Source: JADGHX01 sp035760965
GTDB lineage: Bacteria; Pseudomonadota; Gammaproteobacteria; Steroidobacterales; Steroidobacteraceae
Assembly (NCBI GenBank): GCA_035760965.1
Contig: DASTRY010000056.1
Location: forward strand, 1-30,875
Reading direction: 5' to 3'
DNA: 30,875 bases
Positions 1 through 8,188 of the stretch are shown in pieces. The notes beneath the pieces were generated by a model. It was not told the origin of the DNA. It did not search any database and was given only the letters and a program-made list of their open reading frames with translations. The position numbers and the translations under genes are program-made. The first letter of the stretch is position 1; every line of letters starts with the position of its first letter.

Positions 1-1
1 T

Positions 2-1804
2 GACACCCAGCATCCCGACTACTTTCACAAGGTCGTGGATTGCCAGTGGGCTTGTCCGGCCCACACCGACGTTCCCGAGTACATCCGCTTGATCGCCCAG
101 GGGCGATTCACCGATGCGTACATGGTGAATCGCCGCTCGAATGTCTTCCCCGGCATTCTCGGCCGTGTCTGCGACCGGCCCTGCGAGCCCGCGTGCCGCC
201 GCGGCCGCGTCGAGCAGAAGCCCGTCGCGATCTGCCGCCTGAAGCGCGTGGCCGCCGACAATCGCGACGAGGACATCGCCGCGCGGCTGCCGAAGATTCC
301 CCGCCTGAAGAACGGCAAGCGCATCGCCTGCGTCGGCGCGGGCTCCGCTTCGCTCACGGTGGCGAACGATCTGATGCCGCTCGGCTACGAAGTCACGATC
401 TTCGAGCAGTACGGCGAGCCGGGCGGGCTCATGCGCACGAACATCCCCTCGTTCCGGCTGCCGGCATCCGTGCTGAACGAGGAGATCCAGCAGATCATCG
501 GGATGGGCGTCGACCTGAAGCTGAACCACCCGATCAAGAGCATGAAAGCGCTGCTGGCGCAGGGATTCGACGCCGTGTTCGTGGGCTCGGGCGCGCCGAA
601 GGGCAAGGATTTGCAGCTTCCCGGCCGGCAGGAAGCGGCTGCGAACATTCACATCGGCATCGCGTGGCTCGAGTCGGTGGCGTTCGGTCACGTCGACCGC
701 GTCGGCGAGCGCGTGCTCATCATCGGCGTCGGCAACACGGCGATGGATTGCTGCCGCACGAGCCTGCGTCTCGGCGCGAAGAGCGTGAAGGTCATGGCGC
801 GCAAGCCGCGCCAGTTCTTCAAAGCGTCGGCCTGGGAGCTGGAAGACGCGGAGGAGGAGAGCGTCGAGATCGTCGTCAACCGTTCGCCGAAGTCCTTCGT
901 TGTCGCGAACGGCAAGCTGAGCGGCATGCTGTTCGACAAGATGGAGTACGACATCGACGCGACCGGACGCATCACCGCCGAGCGCGTCGTCGGCGAAGAA
1001 TTCCTGCCCGCGGACGATGTGATCCTCGCGATTGGTCAGGAGAACGCGTTCCCGTGGATCGAGCGCGATGTCGGGATCGAGTTCGACAAATGGGACGTGC
1101 CGGTCGTCGATCCGAAGACCTTCCAGTCCACGCGTCCCGGCGTGTTCTTCGGCGGTGATGCCGCGTTCGGGCCGAAGAACATCATCTGGGCCGTCGAGCA
1201 CGGCCACCAGGCCGCGATCTCGATCCATCGCCACTGTCAGGGCGAATCCGTGAGCGAGCGCCTGCCGCCCGGAGTGAACCTGCAGAGTCGCAAGATGGGC
1301 ATGCACGAGTGGTCGTACGCGAACGACTACGCACCCGTCGAGCGGCGCTTGATGCCGCACGTCTCGCTGAAGGAGCGCTTCAAGAAGCTGAACATCGAGG
1401 TCGAGCTGGGCTTCACCGCCGAGCAGACTGCGCAGGAAGTGCAGCGCTGCTTGAACTGCGACGTGCAGACCGTGTTCGATGCGAAGCTGTGCATCGAATG
1501 CGATGCCTGCATCGATATCTGCCCGGTCGATTGCCTCACGATCACCGAGAACGGCGAGGAAGCGGATCTCCGCACGCGCTTGCGCGCGCCCGCGAAGAAT
1601 CTTGCGCAGCCGCTCTATGTGTCCGCGCCGCTCAAGCAGACGGGGCGCGTCATGGTCAAGGACGAGGACCTCTGCCTGCACTGCGGCCTGTGCGCCGAGC
1701 GCTGCCCGACCGCAGCCTGGGACATGCAGAAATCCTACGTGCAGTGGCCGCACGCCGAAGACGAAGCCAGAACCCTCGAGGCGCAGCAGCCGAAGATTGC
1801 CTAG
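2..1804 (+). CDS. GltD-like FAD/NAD(P) iron-sulfur oxidoreductase, probable electron-transfer subunit of a 2-oxoacid oxidoreductase (5' partial)
   Basis: The frame is open from the first base, so the true start lies upstream; 600 residues are visible. The N-terminus has the cysteine-rich double 4Fe-4S domain of glutamate synthase small subunit and dihydropyrimidine dehydrogenase (CQWACP, then CDRPCEPAC). A Rossmann FAD site follows near visible residue 112 (GAGSAS), then an NAD(P) site near 242 (GVGNTA). The C-terminus carries two ferredoxin-type cluster motifs, near 497 (CIECDACIDICP) and 558 (CLHCGLCAERCP). The next two genes encode a 2-oxoacid oxidoreductase lacking its own ferredoxin domain, so this protein probably passes electrons between NAD(P) and that enzyme, as KorC does in the 2-oxoglutarate:NADP oxidoreductase of Azoarcus evansii. 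The FAD motif has Ser where the classical third Gly would be. Family is certain; partner and direction of electron flow are inferred. Confidence 0.85.
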   Translation, partial: DTQHPDYFHKVVDCQWACPAHTDVPEYIRLIAQGRFTDAYMVNRRSNVFPGILGRVCDRPCEPACRRGRVEQKPVAICRLKRVAADNRDEDIAARLPKIPRLKNGKRIACVGAGSASLTVANDLMPLGYEVTIFEQYGEPGGLMRTNIPSFRLPASVLNEEIQQIIGMGVDLKLNHPIKSMKALLAQGFDAVFVGSGAPKGKDLQLPGRQEAAANIHIGIAWLESVAFGHVDRVGERVLIIGVGNTAMDCCRTSLRLGAKSVKVMARKPRQFFKASAWELEDAEEESVEIVVNRSPKSFVVANGKLSGMLFDKMEYDIDATGRITAERVVGEEFLPADDVILAIGQENAFPWIERDVGIEFDKWDVPVVDPKTFQSTRPGVFFGGDAAFGPKNIIWAVEHGHQAAISIHRHCQGESVSERLPPGVNLQSRKMGMHEWSYANDYAPVERRLMPHVSLKERFKKLNIEVELGFTAEQTAQEVQRCLNCDVQTVFDAKLCIECDACIDICPVDCLTITENGEEADLRTRLRAPAKNLAQPLYVSAPLKQTGRVMVKDEDLCLHCGLCAERCPTAAWDMQKSYVQWPHAEDEARTLEAQQPKIA

Positions 1805-1865
1805 TCGCGGCCCAGCGTATTGCGCAGCGCTCGCCGCATCAGCCAGCCATCGCCAGCTCACTCAC

Positions 1866-3704
1866 ATGTCGCCTACCAAAACGCCCCGTATCAACGATTT
1901 CGCCATCAAGATCGCGACGGTGAACGGCACCGGCTCCGCGAGCGCCAACACGCTGCTCATGAAGTCCATCTTCAGGAGCGGCATCCCGGTGATGGGAAAG
2001 AACTACTTTCCGTCGAACATCCAGGGACTGCCCACCTGGTACGAGATCCGCGTGACCAAGGACGGCTACGTCGCACGCTCGGGGCAGATCGACATCATGG
2101 TCGCGATGAACGCGGAGACGTACGCACGCGACGTCAAGGAAGTCGTCCCGGGCGGCTACCTGATCTACGACTCGACGTGGCCGCGCCCCGCGCTGCTCAA
2201 GCGCGAGGACATCACCGTGCTCGGCGTGCCGCTCGCGCAGCTCTGCAACGAGAACTTCAATGGCGTGCGCACGCGCATCCTGATGAAGAACATCTGCTAC
2301 GCCGGTGCGCTCGCGGCGCTGCTCGATCTGGATCTCGAGCAGATTCGCGCGCTGCTCGCCGAGACGTACGCGAAGAAGCCGCAGCTCGTCGACAGCAACA
2401 TGAAGGCGATCCAGCTCGGCTATGACTACGCCAAGCAGAACTTCCAGTGTCCGCTGCCGTTGCGCGTCGAAAAGATGAACAAGACGGCCGGCCACATCAT
2501 GATCGACGGCAACACGGCTGCCGCGCTCGGCTGCGTGTTCGCAGGCGCGACCGTTGCGGCGTGGTACCCGATCACGCCCTCCACGTCGCTGATGGACGCG
2601 TTCAAGGCGTTCTGCGATCGCCTGCGCGTCGATCCGGAGACGGGCCGCAAGAACTTCGCGTTCATTCAGGCCGAAGACGAGCTCGCGGCCGTCGGTATGA
2701 CGATCGGCGCGATGTGGAACGGCGCGCGCGCGTTCACCGCCACGTCCGGGCCGGGGATCTCGCTGATGTCGGAGTTCGTCGGTCTCGCGTACTACGCGGA
2801 AGTGCCGGCGGTGATCTTCGACATCCAGCGCGTCGGCCCCTCCACCGGCATGCCGACGCGCACTCAGCAGTGCGACATCCTCGCGGCGGCGTACGCCTCG
2901 CACGGCGACACGCGGCACGTCTGCCTGTATCCCTCGAATCCCGAGGAGTGCTTCTACATGGCCGTGCAGGCCTTCGATCTCGCCGAGCGCCTGCAAACGC
3001 CGGTGTTCGTGATGTCCGATCTCGACATCGGCATGAACGACTGGATGTGCCGCGATCTGAAATGGGACGACAGCTACCGGCCGGATCGCGGCAAGGTGCT
3101 CTCGAAAGAAGAAGTGCTGAAGCTCGACAAGTTCTACCGCTATCTCGACAAGGACGGCGACGGCATTCCGTATCGCACCTTGCCGGGCACGCATCCGAAG
3201 GCCGCGTACTTCACGCGCGGCTCCGGTCACACGCAGTACGGCGTCTACACGGAAGACGCGGCGGACTATCAGATCGTGCTCGACCGCCTGCTGAAGAAAT
3301 GGGAGACGGCGAAGAAGCTCGTGCCGCGCGCGGTGATCGACGCGACCGCCGGCAGCGACATCGGCATCGTCTCGTTCGGCAGCTGCGACGGCGCGGTTCA
3401 CGAAGCCATCGACGTGCTGAAGGCGCAGGGCGTGCGCGTGAGCTACATGCGCGTGCGCGCCTTCCCGTTCAGCGAAGATGTGGAGCGCTTCCTCGACGCG
3501 CATCGGCTGCTGTTCGTCGTCGAGCAGAATCGCGACGCGCAGCTGCGCTCGCTGCTCACGCTCGAAACGAAGGTCGACAAGGCGAAGCTGCGCTCGCTAC
3601 TGCACTACAACGGCCTGCCGATTTCCTCGGCGTTCATCGTCGAGGGCGTGCTGGACGAAGTCCGGCCGCGGCCGAAGGAACAGCTCACGGAGCAGCGCGC
3701 ATGA
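1866..3704 (+). CDS. korA: 2-oxoacid:acceptor oxidoreductase, fused gamma-alpha subunit (KorA type)
   Basis: This 612-residue protein joins the gamma domain (residues 1 to about 200, with a GTGSAS loop near 21-26) to the alpha pyrimidine-binding domain (from about 215, with WYPITPSTS and the TATSGPGISLMSE stretch). The fusion is typical of two-subunit 2-oxoacid:ferredoxin oxidoreductases that oxidatively decarboxylate a 2-oxoacid to its acyl-CoA. No ferredoxin domain is present, so clusters must come from the beta subunit and the upstream flavoprotein. The ATG at 1866 fits the conserved start of the gamma domain; the same frame is open upstream inside the preceding gene but encodes nothing recognisable there. 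The stop overlaps the start of the beta gene by 4 bases (ATGA), implying translational coupling. 2-Oxoglutarate as substrate is inferred from the KorABC-like layout; branched-chain or aryl 2-oxoacids remain possible. Confidence 0.88.
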   Translation: MSPTKTPRINDFAIKIATVNGTGSASANTLLMKSIFRSGIPVMGKNYFPSNIQGLPTWYEIRVTKDGYVARSGQIDIMVAMNAETYARDVKEVVPGGYLIYDSTWPRPALLKREDITVLGVPLAQLCNENFNGVRTRILMKNICYAGALAALLDLDLEQIRALLAETYAKKPQLVDSNMKAIQLGYDYAKQNFQCPLPLRVEKMNKTAGHIMIDGNTAAALGCVFAGATVAAWYPITPSTSLMDAFKAFCDRLRVDPETGRKNFAFIQAEDELAAVGMTIGAMWNGARAFTATSGPGISLMSEFVGLAYYAEVPAVIFDIQRVGPSTGMPTRTQQCDILAAAYASHGDTRHVCLYPSNPEECFYMAVQAFDLAERLQTPVFVMSDLDIGMNDWMCRDLKWDDSYRPDRGKVLSKEEVLKLDKFYRYLDKDGDGIPYRTLPGTHPKAAYFTRGSGHTQYGVYTEDAADYQIVLDRLLKKWETAKKLVPRAVIDATAGSDIGIVSFGSCDGAVHEAIDVLKAQGVRVSYMRVRAFPFSEDVERFLDAHRLLFVVEQNRDAQLRSLLTLETKVDKAKLRSLLHYNGLPISSAFIVEGVLDEVRPRPKEQLTEQRA

Positions 3705-4756
3705 CGTACATCGCGAAACCCAAGATTGCCCATCCGTCGCTGCCGCGTAACGCGCTCGGCCTCACGCGCCGCGATTACGAAGGCTCTCTTTCCACGCTGT
3801 GCGCCGGATGCGGCCACGACTCGATCACGGCGGCCATCGTCGAGGCGTGCTGGGAGCTGGCGCTCGAGCCGCAGAATGTCGTGAAGCTCTCGGGCATCGG
3901 CTGCTCGTCCAAGACGACCGCGTATTTCGTGAGCGGCGGGCACGGCTTCAACTCGGTGCACGGTCGCATGCCGTCCATCGCGACGGGCGCGAACGCCGCG
4001 AACCGCGAGCTGTACTACATCGGCGTGTCCGGCGACGGCGATACGTTGTCCATCGGCCTCGGGCAGTTCTGCCACGCCATCCGGCGCAACCTGAACATGC
4101 TGTACATCATCGAGAACAACGGGGTGTACGGTCTCACGAAAGGCCAGTTCTCGGCGTCCGCCGACATCGGCAGCAAGGCGAAGAAGGGCGAGACCAATTT
4201 CCAGCCGCCGATCGATCCGGTGCTGCTCGCCATGACGCTCGGCGCCACCTTCGTCGCGCGCAGCTTCTCCGGTGACAAGGCGCAGCTCGTGCCGTTGATC
4301 GAGGCCGGCATGCGGCACAAGGGCTTCGCGCTCATCGACGTGCTGTCGCCGTGCGTCACGTTCAACGACCACGAAGGCTCGACGAAGAGCTACGCGTACA
4401 CGCGCGAGCACTACGAGCCCGCGGTGCACGCGGACTTCATCCCGCTCGAGCGCGAGATCACGGCGGACTACAAGGAAGGCGAGACGCTGCCGGTGGTGAT
4501 GCACGACGGCAGCCGCATCGTGCTGCGCAAGCTGGACAGCAGCTACGACCCGACGAACCGCGCCGTCGCGGCAACGCACATCCAGGAGCGCATGAAGGCG
4601 GGCGAGTACCTGACGGGGCTGCTCTACGTCGACCGCGAGGAGAAGGATTTCCACGACCTGAGCAACACGCCGGACACGGCGCTGAACAAAGTGCCGTACG
4701 AGAAGCTCTCGCCGGGCGCGAAAGGCCTGGAGAAAATTCTGGCGCGCTACCGATGA
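3701..4756 (+). CDS. korB: 2-oxoacid:acceptor oxidoreductase, beta subunit (thiamine diphosphate-binding)
   Basis: This 351-residue protein is the catalytic beta subunit that binds thiamine diphosphate and one 4Fe-4S cluster. Cluster cysteines are visible at 34 and 37 (CAGCGHDS), in GIGCSSK, and later in SPCVTFND. The thiamine diphosphate motif starts at VSGDGD and continues to the conserved IIENNGVYGLTKGQ. Length matches KorB. The start codon overlaps the korA stop by 4 bases, so the subunits are probably made in equal amounts. Visible sizes of the three products (about 600 or more, 612 and 351 residues) fit the three subunits described for the Azoarcus evansii enzyme. Substrate specificity cannot be read from sequence alone. 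Confidence 0.9.
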   Translation: MTYIAKPKIAHPSLPRNALGLTRRDYEGSLSTLCAGCGHDSITAAIVEACWELALEPQNVVKLSGIGCSSKTTAYFVSGGHGFNSVHGRMPSIATGANAANRELYYIGVSGDGDTLSIGLGQFCHAIRRNLNMLYIIENNGVYGLTKGQFSASADIGSKAKKGETNFQPPIDPVLLAMTLGATFVARSFSGDKAQLVPLIEAGMRHKGFALIDVLSPCVTFNDHEGSTKSYAYTREHYEPAVHADFIPLEREITADYKEGETLPVVMHDGSRIVLRKLDSSYDPTNRAVAATHIQERMKAGEYLTGLLYVDREEKDFHDLSNTPDTALNKVPYEKLSPGAKGLEKILARYR

Positions 4757-4757
4757 G

Positions 4758-4787
4758 AAAAAAGGGGCGTCGTTTGCACGACGCCCC
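4758..4787 (-). terminator. Rho-independent terminator of the RRM gene
   Basis: A perfect 9-bp stem (4764-4772 paired with 4779-4787) encloses a 6-base loop. On the minus strand it is followed by six T residues (the A-run at 4758-4763), a classical intrinsic terminator for the minus-strand RRM gene that ends at 4942. It begins two bases after the korB stop codon, so the same hairpin may also mark the end of the converging kor transcript, although on the plus strand there is no T-run after it. Confidence 0.85.
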
Positions 4788-4941
4788 CGGATGAGTGAAC
4801 GGCGTACGACGCAGGGTCGCGGGCCGTCAGGGATTCGTTAGTTCTTCAACTCGTTGCAGGCCTATCGAAGCGAGGTGCCAGGCTCGTGCGCGCCGGCGCT
4901 TCGCTCCGGCAACCGCTTCGACATGCTGCGCCCCTAGCGAG

Positions 4942-5238
4942 TTACCAGCGCTTCGGGCCGCCGCCACCGCCGTCACGACGTGGGCCGCCGCCGCTGCCGC
5001 GCTCCTGCGCCTCGTTCACGCGCAGGGGGCGACCGCCCATGTCCTTGCCGTTCAAGGCCTGGATGGCGCGGGAAGCATCGGCGCGCGACATTTCCACGAA
5101 ACCGAAGCCGCGCGGACGGCCGGTGTCGCGGTCGGTGATGAGGCTCACCGATTCGACTGTGCCGTGCTGCGCGAACAGATCGCGAACTTCGCTTTCGCTA
5201 GCGGAGAACGGCAGATTGCCGACATAGATCTTCGTCAT
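4942..5238 (-). CDS. RRM-domain RNA-binding protein with glycine-rich tail
   Basis: This 98-residue protein is a single RNA recognition motif. RNP2 is at residues 4-9 (IYVGNL) and RNP1 at 43-50 (RGFGFVEM), with aromatic residues in the usual RNA-stacking positions. The last 20 residues are Gly/Arg/Pro-rich, the form seen in small bacterial and cyanobacterial Rbp proteins that bind single-stranded RNA and are often cold-induced. The start at 5238 gives the canonical MTKIYVGNL opening; a longer in-frame extension upstream is not RRM-like. It has a strong terminator (4758-4787) and no co-oriented neighbours, so it is monocistronic. Candidate promoter elements lie about 220 bases upstream, which would give a long leader. 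The RNA targets are unknown. Confidence 0.92.
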   Translation of the reverse strand: MTKIYVGNLPFSASESEVRDLFAQHGTVESVSLITDRDTGRPRGFGFVEMSRADASRAIQALNGKDMGGRPLRVNEAQERGSGGGPRRDGGGGGPKRW

Positions 5239-5463
5239 AAAAGAATCAGACTCCAGAAATCGGGTACCGGCCCGGACGCTCCAGCGTCGCAAGTCACGGC
5301 CCCGCTACACACGCAAGGCAGAGGTCTGCCGGGCGATCACTTCGAGATCGTGCGGAAGGCGCCTGCCACCTGGATCGAGAACGATTCGGCTTTTCTTGGT
5401 CGGAAGCCGGCACACAGGGCCAAGCAGGCGGCAGAGAAAGGGAAAGGTCACGAACCGCGGAGG

Positions 5464-5492
5464 ACGATACCTTAAGGTTTTAAAGCAGACAA
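5464..5492 (-). promoter_or_regulatory. Candidate sigma-70 promoter for the RRM gene
   Basis: On the minus strand TTGTCT (5487-5492) and TATCGT (5464-5469) are separated by 17 bases, each matching four of six consensus positions. Transcription would begin near 5457, leaving a leader of about 220 bases before the ATG at 5238. A long leader would resemble cold-shock mRNAs, but this is only a pattern match in a GC-rich genome. Confidence 0.3.
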
Positions 5493-5553
5493 GGCAGCGA
5501 CTTGCGTGCCGGTCAACCCTCCACAAGAGAGAGCCGCCGGCGCCGGACATATG

Positions 5554-5643
5554 TCACGCCAGGAGCAGTGACAGCGCGACGCAGGCGGCGGCGGTGGCCA
5601 GCCCTGCGGCCACGGTCCAGAAGGAGCGCGGGAAGACGAACAT
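5554..5643 (-). CDS. Possible 29-residue single-pass membrane protein
   Basis: A short ORF beginning MFVFPRSFWTV and continuing as an Ala/Leu/Val-rich hydrophobic helix to its end would make a single-pass membrane peptide. There is no clear Shine-Dalgarno sequence before the ATG, and the frame is open further upstream without recognisable content. The composition could arise by chance in GC-rich DNA. No family is recognised. It is listed because it lies in an otherwise empty interval between two divergent genes. Confidence 0.22.
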   Translation of the reverse strand: MFVFPRSFWTVAAGLATAAACVALSLLLA

Positions 5644-5760
5644 GGTGGGTTGGGCTCGCTGACAACCTTGGTTTCGCGGTGCGAGCCAGCGTAGTCTCGC
5701 GGCTATTCCGGAAAAGCCGGCCAATCGCGAAATCATTGTTCGGGTGGCGGGGACAATCCC

Positions 5761-6717
5761 ATGGACCAACTCACGTGCATGCGCACCTTCGCGCGGGTCG
5801 CGGAGCTCAGCTCGTTCACGAAAGCGGCGGATGCGCTCGAGGTCTCACGCGCGGTCGTCAGCACGCAGATCGCGGAGCTCGAACGACACCTCGGTGTGCG
5901 CCTGTTCCATCGCACGACGCGTCGCGTCGCGCTCACCGCGGACGGGGCGGAGTATTTCGATCGCACGCGTCGCATCCTGGCCGACGTGGCGGCCGCCGAC
6001 GAAGCGGTGCGTTTCGCAAAGCAGCGGCCGCAAGGGCGGCTGCGCGTCGATGTGCCCGTCGCTTTCGGGCGCCATCTGTTGATGCCGGCGCTGGCGCAAT
6101 TCACCGCGCGCTATCCGGATCTCTCGCTCGAAGTGCAATACAACGACCGCGTCATCGACCTCATTCAGGAGGAGGTCGACGTTGCCGTGCGCAGCAGCGC
6201 GAGCCGCGATCCGAATCTCATCGAGCGGCGCGTGTGTCGCACGCGTGTACTCACGTGCGCATCGCCCGACTACATCGCGAAGCACGGCGCGCCGGCGACG
6301 CTCGAAGAGCTGCACAAGCATCGCCTGATCGGCACGCTGTCGAGCGCGAACGGCAAGCCGAAGCCCTGGGTGTTCCAGCGCGGCTCGGTGCGCAAGCAGC
6401 TCAAGCTCCGCCACGCCGTTGCGTTCAACTCGTACGAGGCGACCGTGTCGGCGGCGCTGCGCGGCGTCGGAATCGTGCAGTCGATGGACCTGATGGTGGC
6501 CGAGGCGCTCGCGCGCGGGAAGCTGCAGATCGTGCTGCCGGACTGGTCGACGGCGGGCAAGCACATGTCGATCGTCTATCCGGCCGCACAGCGCGGCTCC
6601 CTCAAAGTGCGGGCATTTGCCGATTTCGCCGCGGGATTGCTCATGCAAATGCGCGAGCACGTGGATAGAATCCTCGCCCCGCAAACTGAGCTACACGAGA
6701 GAGGCGTCAATGGGTAA
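5761..6717 (+). CDS. LysR-family transcriptional regulator
   Basis: This 318-residue protein has the N-terminal winged helix-turn-helix of the LysR family (residues 1-60: FARVAELSSFTKAA, then AVVSTQIAELERHLGVRLFHR) and a C-terminal periplasmic-binding-like effector domain. It resembles the CrgA/AaeR-like subgroup annotated across proteobacteria. LysR proteins often control a divergent neighbour. Here the divergent side holds only the short ORF and, further away, the RRM gene, so the target is unclear. The ATG at 5761 gives the standard opening for the family. Its 3' end overlaps the THX gene by 8 bases. Confidence 0.93.
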   Translation: MDQLTCMRTFARVAELSSFTKAADALEVSRAVVSTQIAELERHLGVRLFHRTTRRVALTADGAEYFDRTRRILADVAAADEAVRFAKQRPQGRLRVDVPVAFGRHLLMPALAQFTARYPDLSLEVQYNDRVIDLIQEEVDVAVRSSASRDPNLIERRVCRTRVLTCASPDYIAKHGAPATLEELHKHRLIGTLSSANGKPKPWVFQRGSVRKQLKLRHAVAFNSYEATVSAALRGVGIVQSMDLMVAEALARGKLQIVLPDWSTAGKHMSIVYPAAQRGSLKVRAFADFAAGLLMQMREHVDRILAPQTELHERGVNG

Positions 6718-6826
6718 GGGTGATCCGAAGACCCGTCGCGGCAAGATCTACAAGGGGTCGTTCGGCAAGTCGCGGCCGAAGGATCCGGCGCGCAAGAAGA
6801 AGTCCGCCGCGCCCGGGAAGAAATAA
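6710..6826 (+). CDS. 30S ribosomal protein THX
   Basis: This 38-residue, very basic protein begins MGKGDPKTRRGKIYKGSFGK, the signature of the THX (bTHX) family; THX binds the head of the small ribosomal subunit in Thermus and is related to plastid PSRP4. A lysine-rich tail completes it. The start has a good Shine-Dalgarno (GAGAGAGG) inside the end of the LysR gene. It overlaps the LysR stop by 8 bases in another frame, so the two may share a transcript. The gene is too short for many gene finders. Confidence 0.93.
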   Translation: MGKGDPKTRRGKIYKGSFGKSRPKDPARKKKSAAPGKK

Positions 6827-6835
6827 GCGGCGCGA

Positions 6836-7927
6836 TCAGCTCCACGCGACGCTTGCCGGACGCCGCTTGCGTTCGGTGACGTCGCGGATCAGCTCGAGAG
6901 CCGTCTTCTCGCTCGGCGGCAGCTCGACATTCGATGTGCCTAGCGGGGTCACGCGCTCGCCCCAGCGGATGGCGTGAGCGCCATACGTGAGTCCGCCGCC
7001 GAAACCCGGCATCAGCACCAGCGCGCCGGGCGCCAACCGTTTCTCTTCCAGCGCTTCGCACAGTGCCACCGGTACGGTCGCGGACGACATGTTTCCGTAG
7101 CGTTGCACGTTCACGAACACCCGCTCCATCGGGATGCGCAAGCGCTTGGCGACAGCTTCGATGATGCGCAGATTGGCCTGGTGCGGCACGACGAGGTCCA
7201 CCTCATCGGCGCTCGCTTGCAGTTTCGCCAGCGCGCTGTCGCACGCCGTGCCCATGCCGTGCACCGCGCGCTTGAAGATTTCCTGACCTTCGAACTGCCA
7301 GCGCGTCACGCCGTAGAGCGCGCCGTGATTCGCGTAGCGCCCGCCCATGCCTTGCACCCGCAGGGTCTCGCGCGCATCCGCATAGCAGCCGAGCTTTTCG
7401 GCGAGCAGGCCTTCCCGCCGCTCGGTGGCTTCGAGCACCACCGCGGCCGCGCCGTCCCCGAACAGGACGGCGACGTTGCGATCCTTCCAATCCATGAACG
7501 GCGAGATGAGCTCGGCGCCGATCACCAACGCATTGCGCACCACGCCCGTGCGGATCATCGCGGTCGCGGTCGACAGCCCGTAAAGAAAGCTGGTGCAGGC
7601 CGTGTTGACGTCCATCGAGGCGGCGTTGTGCGCGCCGATGCGCAGCTGAATGCTCGACGCCTGGTTCGGCACCTGATCGTCGTGGCTGCACGTGCCGAAG
7701 ACGATGAGCTCGATGGCGCCGCCCTCCACGCCCGCGCATGCGAGAGCGCGCATCGCGGCGACGTACGCGAGCTCCTCGATGCCGACATGCGAAATGCGGC
7801 GCTCGCGGATTCCGGTCCGCGTCGTGATCCACTCGTCCGACGTGTCGAAGAGCGTGGTGAGATCGGAATTGGAGAGCACGGCGGGCGGCAGGCACTTGCC
7901 CCAGCCGGTGATTGCCGCGTGAGTCAC
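6836..7927 (-). CDS. 3-oxoacyl-ACP synthase III (FabH family)
   Basis: This 363-residue beta-ketoacyl-ACP synthase III has the complete Cys-His-Asn triad: Cys111 in VNTACTSF, His249 in VVPHQAN and Asn279 in RYGNMSS. The family condenses an acyl-CoA primer with malonyl-ACP. It is about 45 residues longer than E. coli FabH, mainly at the C-terminus, and no other fatty acid synthesis gene is nearby, so it may be an accessory enzyme rather than the housekeeping initiator. I chose the GTG at 7927 because AAGGGGG lies just upstream; an in-frame GTG at 7951 would add eight residues. It converges on the THX gene with only nine bases between them. Confidence 0.88.
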   Translation of the reverse strand: MTHAAITGWGKCLPPAVLSNSDLTTLFDTSDEWITTRTGIRERRISHVGIEELAYVAAMRALACAGVEGGAIELIVFGTCSHDDQVPNQASSIQLRIGAHNAASMDVNTACTSFLYGLSTATAMIRTGVVRNALVIGAELISPFMDWKDRNVAVLFGDGAAAVVLEATERREGLLAEKLGCYADARETLRVQGMGGRYANHGALYGVTRWQFEGQEIFKRAVHGMGTACDSALAKLQASADEVDLVVPHQANLRIIEAVAKRLRIPMERVFVNVQRYGNMSSATVPVALCEALEEKRLAPGALVLMPGFGGGLTYGAHAIRWGERVTPLGTSNVELPPSEKTALELIRDVTERKRRPASVAWS

Positions 7928-8133
7928 ATCGCCCCCTTGGCCGCGATGCACTGAAAAATGGCAGGGGCGGAGAATAGCAGAAGGCTGCGCTCGCGCTTTC
8001 AGACAGCGTTCGCAGGCTTGGCAGGCACATGACGTGCTGCCGGCGGCAGCGGGAGCGCGCGCGCGAGGTCGATCGATTCCCGAGTCGGAACGTCGCTCGC
8101 AGCCCGGCGTTACCCATGCGCGCGCCGGTGGTT

Positions 8134-8152
8134 CTTCCCGCCGACCGGGAAG
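8134..8152 (+). promoter_or_regulatory. Small hairpin in the upstream region of the lipoprotein gene
   Basis: A perfect 7-bp inverted repeat (8134-8140 with 8146-8152) around a 5-base loop lies 36 bases before the lipoprotein start. It could be a leader hairpin or an operator; nothing more can be said. Confidence 0.3.
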
Positions 8153-8188
8153 CGCAACCGAAACCTAGGGAATCAGTGAGGTGATCCT

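Larger units (their letters stand above)
5239..5760. other. Intergenic region between the RRM gene and the divergent LysR gene
   Basis: This 522-base stretch has no convincing large gene. It holds the probable long leader and candidate promoter of the RRM gene (5464-5492, minus), a doubtful 29-codon hydrophobic ORF (5554-5643, minus), and the upstream region of the LysR gene. The part around 5460-5500 is AT-richer than its surroundings. I see no repeat, tRNA or mobile element. Confidence 0.5.

Noticed and set aside
1839..3503. A 554-codon minus-strand frame opposite korA
   Set aside because: Shadow of korA; the product is Arg/His/Val-rich with no domain.
4865..4921. An 8-bp inverted repeat (4865-4872 with 4914-4921) downstream of the RRM gene
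   Set aside because: The spacer is 41 bases and the arms are made of a common GC-rich word, so chance is likely; the real terminator is at 4758-4787.
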